In this document: positions 34,472 through 46,312 of the stretch, in pieces
Layout: each line of letters opens with the position of its first letter
Position numbering within the stretch: position 1 is the first letter of the stretch
NCBI GenBank assembly: GCA_020809705.1
Contig: CP085827.1
Span: 186,001-250,000, forward strand
Length of the DNA: 64,000 bases
Source of the DNA: Calonectria ilicicola
Lineage: Eukaryota > Ascomycota > Sordariomycetes > Hypocreales > Nectriaceae
Direction: 5' to 3'
Notes under the pieces: generated by a model
Told to the model about the DNA's origin: nothing
Database searches by the model: none
What the model saw: only the letters and a program-made list of their open reading frames with translations
Program-made: the position numbers and the translations under genes

Positions 34472-35338
34472 ACACCAGCGGTACACTAGAACGGGCGTAT
34501 AGTAGTAAAGAGGATTGTCAATATGGAAAAATAGCCATGAATCAGAGATATTAAAATAACCATGCCCATAAATTGCTGATCCAAAGGGAAAACTGGCGTT
34601 GGGTGTAAGTAAAATGCATCATCGCAATGCAAGTTCACCAAGAATAAGTCACGGCGATGAACCATCTGATACGATAATTTGTTTCTAATTCCGCTACTCG
34701 ACCTAGTTTTATCCATGGAGGGCTGCTCAAAAATATCTAAAATCGCAAAGAGGCCAGTCCGCAGATCAACCGCGTCGTGACAGAATGAATCACAACTGTC
34801 CTTGTTGGGCCTCTAGAAACACATAATTTGAGCATTATCTTTACCTTTTATTTATTTTTATTGTTTCATTTAATAAGTTTCCTGGTCATGTGAAGGTCTT
34901 ACAGTTACCTTCGTCTTCTAAAGGAACAGCCCAACAAGGTCAGAGGACCAAATGGTGGCTTCGAGATAGACTCTCAAACTCGATGGTACACTTGCTCTGT
35001 GCCAACTTTGAAGCCTAGAGGAAATGCAAGATAAAAACCCTGATAGGCTGAAATCATGTACAAAAGGGCGGCTTCTTTACTGGCCCAGTATACACAACAT
35101 TTCGTCCTTAATCATTTCTTTTGCCCGTGGTTCAGCTCACAATCTTCATCACCTGTGCCCTTACTCACGGAACAAAGAAAACTCCCACCAACTGTTATTT
35201 TGCCCAGTGGTGTGAATCAAGGAAGTTTTTTCGATGCAACACCCGGAGCATATATAGGCGCAGATCCCCTCAATCCAAACTCAGCCATCCAAGTTCTCCC
35301 TCTTTGGATAGACCATCCACATACCCCACGACTCAACA
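34472..35338. other. Intergenic, with promoter of the zinc-knuckle gene
   Basis: No gene recognised. A TATATAGG element at 35251-35258 lies about 85 bp before the ATG at 35339. Confidence 0.4.
35251..35258 (+). promoter_or_regulatory. TATA box of the zinc-knuckle gene
   Basis: TATATAGG, about 85 bp upstream of the ATG at 35339. It supports that start over longer overlapping frames from 35056. Confidence 0.45.
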
Positions 35339-36079
35339 ATGTCCAACATTTTGGCGGATACTTTCAAACCTCAACAAAACCATTTCATAATGTATCATAC
35401 ATTGGATAACGCAGAACTTCCCTCCGCTACTTATCCTAAGACATGCGGCAACTGTGGCCAAGCGGGTCATGAGGTTATACGATGCTGGAAATCAATGCAA
35501 GGCTACATCAACGGATGCGCTTGTTGCAACGAGTCTAGCCACGCGACCCAAGAATGCAAGGATTTTCCTCACGACATTGAAGGTCAGATTGACCTCCTGG
35601 TGACTCAACGTGGTGGAATGCCGCCACTGGCATCACCTGAATGGTACCCTATCATGTATGAGGCTATTGACAATGGATATGACCTTGTTGAAGACTGGCC
35701 CCTCCCATGGACGGCTGGATACTCCATAACCGTTGAAGACAACTTTAATGAACACGAGTACAAAGACAACGCCTGCACAGGGGATTACGGTGAACGAAGG
35801 GTGACGGATCCGTCAACATTTGACTGGGAGACGGCTCAGGAGTTCTACATGGGAATGCCTGCCACTCTCCACGCCGCTTTGGCTCAAGAGAAAGAGGCCC
35901 TAAAGGCCCAAGCGCCAATTGTGTCCAACCTGCGACCTTCGAAAATCTCTTGGGCCCCAATCTCCGCTGAGGAAAAGGAACTTGTTCAGCAATCTCGAGA
36001 TCTGTTGTCGCGCGTCACGACATTGTCGATGCTGTGGTCAAGTCCCATTGAGGGGATCGATTCGGAAGCTTCCGATTAA
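35339..36079 (+). CDS. Protein with two CCHC zinc knuckles, unknown function
   Basis: An intronless frame of 246 residues. Two adjacent zinc knuckles lie at about residues 35-75: CGNCGQAGHEVIRC (C-x2-C-x4-H-x4-C) and CACCNESSHATQEC with the same spacing. CCHC knuckles bind single-stranded nucleic acid and occur in retroelement Gag proteins and in host RNA-binding proteins. The rest is acidic (SPEWYPIMYEAIDNGYDLVE) with a helical C-terminus (SAEEKELVQQSRDLLSRVTT) and shows no reverse transcriptase, protease or repeat structure, so a host gene, possibly domesticated from a retroelement, is more likely than a transposon. Confidence 0.68.
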   Translation: MSNILADTFKPQQNHFIMYHTLDNAELPSATYPKTCGNCGQAGHEVIRCWKSMQGYINGCACCNESSHATQECKDFPHDIEGQIDLLVTQRGGMPPLASPEWYPIMYEAIDNGYDLVEDWPLPWTAGYSITVEDNFNEHEYKDNACTGDYGERRVTDPSTFDWETAQEFYMGMPATLHAALAQEKEALKAQAPIVSNLRPSKISWAPISAEEKELVQQSRDLLSRVTTLSMLWSSPIEGIDSEASD

Positions 36080-36761
36080 CGCAGACGGATGAGTTCCAAG
36101 CTCGAGGAACAACAGACAAGTGTGGACCGATGTGATGTTGAGTTTTGGGTCGTGCTACCTTTCGGCTAGACTGAAGTCGTTTCCTTTTCTGTACGACTCT
36201 TTTCACTTCTTCTGTGGTCTTCAAGTAAGTACATGTAGAATTCCAAATAATTCTATTTGCTAACTTTGAGTTGCGATCGGATATCAGACCTCTTTACCAG
36301 TAGTCTAGAATCTTGGCGGTCCGACTCCGACGAATATTCAAATGGTGGCACACGCTGTAGGCTCAGGATAAAATATTTGATCAGGGGTGCCGATTTGATA
36401 AATAAAGGCCAGGTTTAGGACAGTCATGTATTCTTTTCTGTAGTTACATTGACCTTTCTTTGTGCTCTCAATCGTGTCCTTGGTGAATATGAGTCATGTC
36501 GACTTTACGGCCTTTCACGAATAAAGAAAGCCTCTAAAATATCCACGTAGGCGCCTCATTCAAGTAACCTTTATAATCTACTCACTACCGGGGAAAGTTG
36601 ACATTAAAGTGGTGGAGTTGTTTACTACTGCCTTGATAGCTGTACATGACAACTTTACAGCTTACGCCAGAGGTGCACATGTCTACCTGTAAAGCATCCC
36701 TTCTCCAGGCTCTTTCAAACGAGTCTTTTAGTTTCTTCCAGATCGCATTAATGATCAGAAT
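36080..36761. other. Intergenic between convergent genes, no gene seen
   Basis: 3' flanks of the zinc-knuckle gene (plus) and the GMC oxidoreductase (minus). No repeat or RNA gene recognised. Confidence 0.4.
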
Positions 36762-38724
36762 CTAACCCACATACTTGAGCTCGTTAGCGAAAATATCACT
36801 AGCCTTTTCCCCAATAGTAAATGCCATATTCGCCGGATTGGCTGCTAGATTAACAGGCACAATGCTCAAGTCCGCAATCTTGAGAGATTCCATGCCATGG
36901 ACACTTAAATGCGGATCCACGACGCCCATTATTTTGGCTGGTCCCATTTTGCATGTTCCAATGGCGTGCCAATTTTGCGATAGTCTCTCACGCACCCACT
37001 GCTCAAGGACTGCATCGTCTGCGGAAGAGTAGACAATGTCTTCGACATCTGATGGCAGCGGTTCACTTCTTTTCTTACATGCAGCGTCCGAATCAGCATC
37101 AAATGGGGGATGCATCGGGAGGTATTCGCCACGGTACACCTCCATGCGCCTAGCAATCTCGCGCTGCTTCTTGTACAGCCACATGGCCATGACGAGGTCG
37201 AACCCGTCTGTGTCAGTAAGAATTCCAGTAGTCAAATCAATGTCATCCTCCAATTTCTGGCCCATGATGTGAACATGACCCCGGGCGTAAGGATATAGGA
37301 GAAAGGAGGTTGTGGTGAAGAACCGCTCGCCTTTGTCAGGTTCCGGTATTTCGGCGATAAAGCTGTTCCGTCAGATTCGGGTCATGATGAGCATCATCCT
37401 TACTCACCCGTTTGCAGTTGAAATGGTCCCAATTGGTTTGTGTGGTATCTTGCCAAAATCGCGATCCCAAAGCCCCCGTGCATTTCCCGCCAGAAGGGAG
37501 TTGATTTCCTCGTCGGTCGGTCGGATCCTGGATGTAATTTCGACGCCGTTCCAGGCAAGCATTTTAGAATCCTGCTCTAGAAGGCCCTGGAACGTGGTAT
37601 TTCCGTTGAGAACATCATCATATGTCTCGTCTGGGCCCAAGCTCGAGTAGTACGACGTCAGCATGGTGTTGTGATCCTGGAGTTGGTTGCCTACTCCCGG
37701 CAAGTCAACAACAAGATTGACGCCGGCGCGGGCAAGCACTTCTTTGCTGCCTACACCTGACCGCTCCAACAATAGCGGAGATCCTAGGGTACCTGCAGAA
37801 ACAATGACCATCTTGCGGGCCTTGATTTCATGGGCTTGGGTGCCGTCCTGAAAGGCAGGGTTGCTGCGCACCTCGACACCAACAGCCCTTTTGCCTTCAA
37901 ACGTGATCCTCGTCACATCGTGTTCTACAAGAACGTGTAGATTAGGATGCTTACCGTCTCGCAGCCTGGGATGCAAGTAGGCGTGTGCGGCGTCCTGTCG
38001 AACACCGGATTGGTTGATGTAGTGTAGACTACGCTGTACACCCTGCTTGGACTCCAAGTCTTGCAAGTCAGTCGACTCTGGCAATCCAATCTTTTCAGCA
38101 GCTGCAATAAACTGGCTCTGGAACTTTGTTGTCCCGAAAGAGCTGCCTGAGATGTGCAACGGCCCGTTATTGCCATGCGTGTCCGGTAACCCAGGGCCAT
38201 GGTAGGTTTCAAGCTAGGAAAAATCAACAGGAGAAGAGGGTCAGAATTAAAAATTCTTTACCTTTTTCATATAGGGAAGCAAATTATCTGCAGACCACCC
38301 CGGAATGTCCCAGGCGTCTAAATCCTGTCGCCGAGCTCGTGCATATGTCATCATGTTGATGGAAGATCCACCACCAAGTATGCTTCCAGCGGGAATGATC
38401 AAATTCGTGCCAGGTCCATTTTGGCCCTGATAATACATCATCCTCGGGTTTGGTTCAAGAAGCGGCAGTATGTTCTGGAAGCAGAAGAAGGGGTTGGATA
38501 CAGTCGGGTCATTCCAATTATCCTGGCCTCTTTCTACAACCAGGATGGAGAGGACCGGTTCCGCGTCGCTGAGTCGTGATGCAACAACACATCCTGCTGT
38601 TCCTCCTATAGCACGTTTCAGCTATCAGTGATATTTCAAGCCAATCAACCGAGAATTTACCTCCAGCAATGATGACATCAACCTCAGTGAGGTCATCGGG
38701 AATGGAATTATAGACTGCACCCAT
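36762..38724 (-). CDS. GMC-family FAD oxidoreductase (choline/alcohol oxidase-like)
   Basis: Four exons (38724-38661, 38605-38262, 38213-37408, 37362-36762; introns 55, 48 and 45 nt) total 1815 nt, 604 residues, with no lesion. The N-terminal dinucleotide fold reads VDVIIAGGGTAGCVVASRLS, followed by the GMC signature region PAGSILGGGSSINMMTYARA and the second signature VSAGTLGSPLLLERSGVG. The C-terminal catalytic pair is present: His537 in NWHAIGTCKMG and Asn580 in the NLAANPANMAF segment, 43 residues apart as in glucose oxidase-type enzymes. No signal peptide is seen, so it is probably intracellular or peroxisomal, resembling fungal alcohol/choline-type oxidases; the substrate cannot be inferred. 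This intact gene contrasts with the decayed ones 6-14 kb away. Confidence 0.9.
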
Positions 38725-39499
38725 TGTCGATAAAGGTTGGCAGACAATAAAAATACTAACGGAATACGCATGCCTTTATGGTGCATTTCAAGCTATAATA
38801 TGTGCCAAAACCAAGCTTCCTAATGCAGTCAAGGCCTCGCGTATCCGACCAGAACGACGTTGCATCTTATTCTCGGCAAACGCCAGCATAGGTCGTGTGG
38901 AGCATCTGCCGAGCAGCTGCTCACTATGATTGGGCACAGAACACTCGAAGCGAAAGCCAAGCTATCGATATATCACGTCAGCATGCTTAAAGCCTTTTTT
39001 GGCATTAGATTTTGCGCGCAAGCTGTCAATCTAGATCAGACTAGCCCATATGAGCGGTTCTAGGTCGCTTGGTCGGAATGGGGAATATTCGAGGATAAGC
39101 ACAACGGCTGGAGTGTCTTAGTTGACGTCATGGTGGTTCATATCGTTCTCTTATAAACTTACAATTGAGGGGTACTAGAAATGAGATTGGGGGTTGCATG
39201 GAAGGAAGGCCGGGACGGTTCGTGCCACGGCCCATGGGGTGCGACCAAAGCTATCGCCACAACAGTTGCTACATCTTAGCCGCAACCGAACCCTTCATCA
39301 TTCCTCACCTTCGACATTCGACAGACCTACGTGAACTATGTGTAGGACGGTGGGCGGTGTCAGCGTTGATCTTAATGTGAGAGATCTTGTAAAAGAGGTT
39401 TTACTATGTAAATGTCCTGGTGTAGGCTGGGGTTTTAGTTTTATTTTTAAATTTAAAAAATGAATCTTGGGGAAAAAATAAAAACTAAGCTTATACTAT
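38725..39499. other. Intergenic, no gene seen
   Basis: Promoter of the GMC gene and 3' flank of the arabinanase gene. Short frames (38860-39063, 39165-39380 plus) are without recognisable content. Confidence 0.4.
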
Positions 39500-40444
39500 C
39501 TAGTAGGCAACCGGCCAGTTGCTCTCCCACCGAAGAAGGTTAATACCTAAAAGAGCAGTGCCGGCATTGTTATAGTAGTGGTAAACAAGGACATCAGCAT
39601 CGTTATCAGTGAATACAGCATTGTGACCAGGTCCGTGGATAGAGTCGTGGCTGGCCATGATCTCGGTACCACCTCCGGACAACATCTGCTTACCGCTCTT
39701 GTCCACGTAAGGACCGGAGATGCTGGTAGATCGACCAACCATAACGCGGTAAGTGCTCGAAGCACCTTGGCAGCACCTGTCGAAAGATACCCAGAGGTAG
39801 TAGTAGCTACCACGGCGAGTAATAAATGGAGCCTCGACAGCACCATCGACGGAAGAGTCACGCTTAGCGAGGGAGACGATGCTGTTGCCGGAGCGCTTTC
39901 CGGTGTTGGGGTCGAGCTGGATCATCTTGATACCAGACCAGAAAGAGCCGAAAGATAACCACCATTTACCGTCAGTATCGACAAAGAGGTTGGCATCAAT
40001 GGCATTGTAGTCGTTGGCGTCGGACGACTCAATAACAAGACCCTGGTCGGTCCATGAACCAGACGCACCAGTCTTGCTAGTAGCAAGAAAAATGGCGGAT
40101 TTGCGCACTCCAAACGACGAAGCGGAGTAGTACAGATAGTATTGACCGTTGTGGTACGAGATATCGGGGGCCCAGAGGTTCTTATCACCCTTGGTGTAGG
40201 TAGTGGTCCAAGGGGCACCGTTTGGGAAAACAGCACCGGCGTCCTTCCAAGCGGTGCGGTCGGTGGAGGTCTTGAGCGCAACGTTGTCACCAGTGTGGGC
40301 CATCAAGTATCCGCCGCTAGGAGTCTTGACGACAGTAGGGTCGTGAACACGTGTGTCACCGGTGACGACACCGGGGTTGGGGTAGGCTGCGTTGACGCCC
40401 AGAGAAGCGACGGCAATCATGCCGCTAACAAGTAGTTTCCACAT
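39500..40444 (-). CDS. Secreted endo-1,5-alpha-L-arabinanase, GH43
   Basis: An intronless gene for 314 residues, the normal size for fungal arabinanases acting on pectin side chains outside the cell. The signal peptide is MWKLLVSGMIAVASLGVNAA. The five-bladed propeller carries the three acids of the family: the base Asp35 in VHDPTVV, Asp150 in YNAIDANLF and the acid Glu204 in GAVEAPF. Other family blocks are LWAPDISYHNGQYYLYYSAS, WLSFGSFWSGI, RCCQGASSTYRVMVGRS and HGPGHNAVF. A TATAAG element at 40534-40539 on the minus strand lies about 95 bp upstream. GC-rich third positions suggest high expression. Together with the pectin lyase at 21.6-23.0 kb it points to plant-biomass or plant-associated growth. 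The gene symbol abnA is used for this family in Aspergillus, but orthology is not tested. Confidence 0.93.
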   Translation of the reverse strand: MWKLLVSGMIAVASLGVNAAYPNPGVVTGDTRVHDPTVVKTPSGGYLMAHTGDNVALKTSTDRTAWKDAGAVFPNGAPWTTTYTKGDKNLWAPDISYHNGQYYLYYSASSFGVRKSAIFLATSKTGASGSWTDQGLVIESSDANDYNAIDANLFVDTDGKWWLSFGSFWSGIKMIQLDPNTGKRSGNSIVSLAKRDSSVDGAVEAPFITRRGSYYYLWVSFDRCCQGASSTYRVMVGRSTSISGPYVDKSGKQMLSGGGTEIMASHDSIHGPGHNAVFTDNDADVLVYHYYNNAGTALLGINLLRWESNWPVAY

Positions 40445-42023
40445 GGTCGGTACAATTGATCCGGATCTGCAAGGGTGGGCGAGATGGAGGATTCAGTGCA
40501 CTCGATTCCGTTTGAAACAAGACTATCACGGATCTTATACTTTGGCAATTCTTCTACATCCTTAATCTAGCAATGAGTTGCACTTGGAAGCCCGACTTTC
40601 CAGAACCGCACCACGGAGAAATTCAGACGCGACAGGTGATATTTCCATTTAGCTAAGCCTGTAGCGGAACAATTGCAAGCCCCGGAGCCTGTCGGTCCGT
40701 TCCGTATTCGCAACAATAAATGCGCGATGAACCAATGCCGGGTGTTGGCGGCGGAGCCTCCTCATGGCTCGCTCGATTTGGTAATAATCCCTACTAAAGT
40801 AAGATTTCAGTAGTATATTAAAAACTCTATGTACGATCGGCATGAAGCGAGCCAGTCAAAGTTGGCCCTGATGCGAAAGACCCGCTGAATACGATGAAAC
40901 CCATCGCTCCTGGGCTACTGCCAAGACATCTCATAAAAAGCGCATTCTCCACCACAGCGGCCCTCTTTGCAGACTACCTAACGTATCATGTGAGATAATT
41001 CATGAAGAGTATTTAGGGTATGAAGCTAGAAAGTAGATGTCAATTTTATCCAAGTCAGCATTGTCAGACGCGACCCGGAGACTGCGGTCACACTCTGCAA
41101 CATCCCATGCAGGAAACCGAATCAGCGCGGGTCTAAGTACTGCTCCGCATCAGATATCATATCACATACAGAAATTTTAAAAGTAGTTGTTTTCTCCTGT
41201 TCAAAATCCCTATAGAAAAAGCTTAAGACCTGTCAATGCGCATGGAAACTTCTCTCCACGCTGGTCTCAAATCTAGAGGTTCATAAAATGTGATAGAACC
41301 AGGGTTCAACTGTGCGTTTGGGCAGTTCTAAGCAGCCGTAATCATTCCGGAGCAGCTCTGGGCAACCGTGAGCAACCTTAGACAATCCTACGCAGTCTGA
41401 AGGAAATACAGCTATGGGTTGCGTGAAAGGACAGCAGTTAGAAGCTTCTAGATTAGTCACATAGAAAAATCAAAGAGGCGACTCAATTCGACTTTAAGGA
41501 TTACTGCTTTTGTTACGAGTGCCTGAGCTGTCCTGAGCTCTAGCTACTGTCACTAGAACTTAGGAGAAGAAGAACATAGCGGCGTTAAGGGTTCGGAGCC
41601 AACTAAGCACCAGAGTCAGCATGTATCCCATCAAGTGATTCCTTAGAATAGGCACTAGCTCCAGTTACACAAGATACATCAAATATTCCTAAGTTGCGCC
41701 ATCATGCCTATTCCCGCGTATAGCGCCTACCTAAGGCATTTGAAACAAGTCAGCTGATGAGACATATAGTGCGGCACAGTGTAGTAACACTGTAAGCCAC
41801 TTGTAATTGGCTTCAAATTTGTAGGTCGGCCGGAATTATTATTATCCTGTAGTAATCATGTCAGGGAGGGAGGGGTAAGGCGACAAGGGAATCAACATCC
41901 ACATGAGCCGTGGATTTTGGTCCTTGTTCCCCGTATCGATTTATTGGCTATCCTTGACTCCAGATCAGATTTTTAAACGACAACATTACTAGAAAGGCCT
42001 ATATTGCTCGTAGTAAGCTCATT
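40445..42023. other. 1.6-kb intergenic stretch, no gene
   Basis: Contains the arabinanase promoter, a short minus frame (40649-40843) without recognisable content, and a degenerate 10-bp tandem array at 41321-41400. Nothing else recognised. Confidence 0.4.
41321..41400. repeat. Degenerate 10-bp periodic repeat, eight units
   Basis: Eight consecutive decamers fit a loose consensus RGCARYCNTR, for example GGCAGTTCTA, AGCAGCCGTA, AGCAGCTCTG, GGCAACCGTG, AGCAACCTTA and GACAATCCTA. The CA at positions 3-4 is kept in all eight. The period equals one helical turn and is not a multiple of three, so it does not code. Confidence 0.6.
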
Positions 42024-45000
42024 ATGAGGTTGTTCCGCATTTTTGGTGCATCACCAAGTCCCAACCCAGACTCTTCCGAGCACGCACTTGGGCCTAAGGT
42101 CTTGACAACTGTTGCGAACGCTAGAGTAGAGTGAGCACCTATATTTCAGCTTTTATTTTATAATCTAATATATTTACTAGTATAATATTCCTTCACGGAC
42201 TAACCGGTCATCGAGAAAAAACTTGGACTGCTCTAAACGAAAAAGAGCCATGGCCCAAAACGCTCCTATCGCAGGACCTCCCGACAGCTCGAATAATAAC
42301 CTACGGGTATGATGCTGACGTGACACATTTCACTAGTCCTGCTAATCAAAACACTATTCGAGAACATGCAAAAAACCTAATTAATGACCTGGCTGCCCTC
42401 CGACTAGACGCCGTTGGACGTCCCATAATTTTCGTCGTACACAGTCTTGGGGGCCTAGTATGCCAAGATGCTCTTCTTGTCTGTAACGATTCAAACGAGG
42501 AAGCTCAACGAGATATTCTTTCGTCGACACATGGCATTGCTTTTCTTGGAACTCCCCATGCAGGTGCAGACGTGGAGAAATTCAAGACTGCGGTGGCGAA
42601 CATAATCAGGTTGTTCAAAAAGCCAAACAAGAGAATCCTAAAAGTTCTAAATACACGTTCCGAGACATTAGCAAATATCAAGAATGGATTCTTTACGATA
42701 GTGCAAAGGCGCGGAGATCGCCAGAGCAATTTGAAACCTATTGAGCTTCACGCTTTTGTTGAGGAACACTCCATGGACTTTCTTGGATGCGTAAGTCCCT
42801 AACTCCATTCACTGTAACGATATTCTAACATAAACCAGCCAGTTGTTGATTCTTCTTCAGCGCAAATACCAGGCCACGGGTCTGATACTATTCCTGACAA
42901 TCACATTCAGATGACTAAATTTCGGACGGCATCTGACATCGGGTATCAAAGTGTTTTGAATAGGCTAAAACTCTGGATTGATGATGACGGTACTGTATTG
43001 ACAGGGAACTTTTAGATAAAGCAAATAGAGCTGACTGACTGGTTTGCATTAGTGGATTCGATTGCATCACGATACCCAAATGGGCTAACCACAGAGCTCG
43101 CAAAGCTTAAAATAAAGCTTGCAAGTTCAGAACCTGATGACTCGGTGAAGCAAGTATGCGAGTCGTCTGATATTCGAAAGTCCCTGAAATGGTTCTTAGA
43201 CAGCTCGGAATATCAAGCTTGGAAACAAGGAAGTTCTTTAAAACTCTGGCTTCATGGAGAACGTGGCGATGGGAAAACAGTCGTCGTGTTTTACATTCTC
43301 AATAACCTGTATCAGGATACACTACATACTAGTAGGCAAAATCTTGCCTCTATATTTTGCTCCAGCAATGATTCTGAAGCGAGTATAGTGGCCGCTCTTG
43401 CATTCCAGTTACTTCAAAACAACATTAGAGCAAGCGCTATTCAGAAAGAATTCCCAATCTCTAAAATCCAGCAGTGCGATGGAGATCATAATCTTACAAG
43501 CTATCTATGGGAGTTATTGAAAGGTTCAATAAAAGCCGCGGCCGGTTTGGATACAGTCCTTATTGATGGCCTTGACAAGCTTGATGATGATGAAGTTATA
43601 TCTTCGTTTCTATCTAGGCTTAACAATCTTGAAAAAGAAGTCAATTTGCGGGTCTTAATATCATCTGAAAACATAGAAGACATACAGAGAATACTTGTTC
43701 ATTATCCAAGTATTGATAGAGAAAAAGAAAGGAGAGGTCCGAAGCTGTTCAAGCCCAGCGACTGACACTGTGCTAATTGTCCTCTGTAGAATGTTTGAAG
43801 ACGCTGGAATTCCAACAATGGAATGCAAGAGAAATTGATATAGAAGATGTCGATGAAGCAGGAAAGAATCTTTTCCTTCATACTGAATATAAGCAGTGGA
43901 GGGAGGATGTTGGCCCATCTCTGTTATGGATAGAAGGGAAACCGGGAAGTGGAAAGTCAACACTAACAAAATTCATGGTACGCAAATTGGGGGACGAGCT
44001 CCGCAAGCAGGCAAGGCAAAATGATTCCTCCCCAATCGGATTAGAGATGGGCGGGAAAGAATGGACTTTCAGCAACCCCAATGATAAGAACGTCATCATT
44101 GCAAGATTCTATTACAGCTTCCGGGGCCGCATCACGCAAACCAGTCACGAACTTATGCTCAGGTCAATCATTTACCAGATTTGGAAAGAGAACAGCAGAC
44201 TTTTCCCGCTTATTCAAGATCATTACCGAAAATTGAAAATAGCGGGCAGAGGCACAAGAGAGCAGAAATCACTTTGGGGTTATAATGACCTCGTCTCAGT
44301 TTTGCAATCCCTCCGTGACGTTGATTTTGGCCTGCGTGTATTCATTCTAATCGACGGAATGGATGAATCTGAAAAAAATAAACGAGCTGACGTGCTCAAT
44401 TTTCTCACAGATCTTGCGATTCCGGAAATTCGCTGCGTCATTAAGCTTTTTATTGCTAGCAGACCTGAGAATGATATTAACTGCCGGCTCCGAGACGCCA
44501 CTCACCACATTAAACTGCAAGAAATAAAAGAAGATGATATCAGTCTAGTTGCGGAAGAATGGATGAAACGGATGATATCACAGCGGAACTGTAACGAGGA
44601 GACTTTATCAGAAGTCAAAGGGTACATTATGAAGCATTCTATTGGGGTTTTTCTGTGGGTCGCACTAGTCCTGAGAGAAATGGAACAGTGTATTGCGGAT
44701 GGAGGCTTCAGCAAAAGGGATCTACATAATCGACTACGTAGTCTTCCCAAAGATCTTGGAGGAAGAGATGGCTTTTACCAAGCTATGGTGAGGTCATTGG
44801 TTAAGAAATATAAAGAAGATACGGAGAAAAGAGAGAGGGGGCGAAGGATACTGACATGGATAACCTTTGCTGAGCGCCCGGTTTCGATCACGGAACTCCA
44901 AGATATCTTGGCAAGCCCCCCTATGTCTGAGAGCAGAGACTTGTTGGGTTATGACCTCATAGAAAACAGACCTCATCAATTAGACCAGGGAATAGTGTCT

Positions 45001-46312
45001 TTTTGTGGGGGTCTAGTTGAAGTAGGTATGAGAGTTCCTTTTTGTGAATGATGATTAATTTATACCCTCACAGGTTGGAAAATCAGGCTCCAAGCAAATT
45101 CTACAGCTCATACACCAAACAGCCAGGGAGTTTCTCTTGCGTAAGGACAAAGTTGCCACACCATACTACCTTGAAGAAGCTGGAGGCGACATGGAGACAG
45201 TAATGACATGTTGCCAATACATAGTCATTGTCTTTTGCGCCGATATCCTACGAATGGAAGGCCCAGAGTTATTCAAAGTGAAGATAGTGACAGAATACCT
45301 GTCCGAGCAGTCCTTACTTGTATATGCACTTATGAATTTCCAAACGCACCTTGATCGTCTACAAAGCAACTACACGGAAGTGCATGCTATATTTCAGAAT
45401 ATTGTCGAACATCTCATGAAATGGAGTACTTCCTACGCAGCTTTCCTTCTTTCGCAATGGGTTGGAGCTCTCAAATGGGCGCCTGAATTACATATTGAAG
45501 ACAAATTGGCAAGGCTATATCTGCATTCATTGTTGATGTTCGCTGGTGATTCTCAGAATACAGAGGCTATACAAATATTGCTTGCTCTTCGCAAAGATCT
45601 GCTTCACTTAGAAGCAAGGTGGCCACATCCAGCCGAAATGGAGCTACATCAGAGCATAGAAACTGGGAGGTACCAACAAGCGGACGGCGTAGAACTGTTG
45701 CTTGGTAACGGAGCCAATATTGAAGCTCAAGATGAGGATGGCAGAACGCCACTATCGCATGCTGCCGAAAACGGACATAAGGCTAGCATGGATGTACTAC
45801 TTAATAATGGAGCTGACATTGAAGCTAAAGATAAGGATATGAGAACGCCACTATCATATGCAGCTAAAAATGGACATAAGGCTAGCATATGCCTCCTACT
45901 TGATAGGGGGGCTAATATTGAAGCCAAGGATAAAGATATTAGAGCGCCTCTATCATATGCTGCTGAAAATGGGCATGATGCTAGTATATATCTACTACTT
46001 GATAGGGGAGCTGATATCCAAGCCAGAGATAAGGATGGTATAACGCCACTCTCGTATGCTATTAAAAGCAAGCATGGCTGGAGTGTATATCACTTACTTG
46101 AGTGGGGAGCCGATGTGGAAGCTAAAGACAATTATGATAGAACCCCATTATTATATGCTGCTAAGCGTGGATATGATATTGGTATAGATCTTTTGCTTGA
46201 TAGGGGAGCTAATGTCGAAGCTAAAGATAAAGATGATAGAACGCCATTATCATATGCTATTGAGAGTGGAAATGAGGCCAGTATGAAGTTATTGCATGAT
46301 ATAGGGGCTTAA
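42024..46312 (+). CDS. NLR-type protein: alpha/beta hydrolase, two NACHT-like NTPase modules, ankyrin repeats
   Basis: Model of 1348 residues: exons 42024-42130, 42181-42790, 42839-42989, 43029-43736, 43790-45021, 45074-46312. Residues about 35-235 are a PGAP1/DUF676-like serine hydrolase (DIIFLHGLTGHREKTW, nucleophile VVHSLGGL, IAFLGTPHAG). A first NTPase follows, with P-loop WLHGERGDGKTV and Walker B VLIDGLDKLDD, then a complete second NACHT with P-loop WIEGKPGSGKST, Walker B FILIDGMDESE and sensor LFIASRPEND. The end has seven near-identical ankyrin repeats. Such genes act as intracellular non-self sensors (heterokaryon incompatibility or immunity). Exon 3 contains an in-frame TAG at 43013-43015; a 39-nt GT-AG intron (42990-43028) removes it in frame, as modelled, but is unusually short. 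Otherwise the gene carries a nonsense codon after the hydrolase. Confidence 0.78.
45675..46309 (+). repeat. 99-bp ankyrin-coding tandem repeats
   Basis: Six to seven units of 99 bp (33 residues) with high internal identity, each reading close to GA(N/D)IEAKDKD-RTPLSYAAENG and LLLDRG. High internal conservation of repeats is typical of fast-evolving NLR recognition domains. Confidence 0.8.

Noticed and set aside
43737..43789. Apparent separation of the two NTPase parts of the NLR into different genes
   Set aside because: A 53-nt intron with a GCTAAT branch site joins the frames exactly; the junction reads REKERRECLKTLEF.
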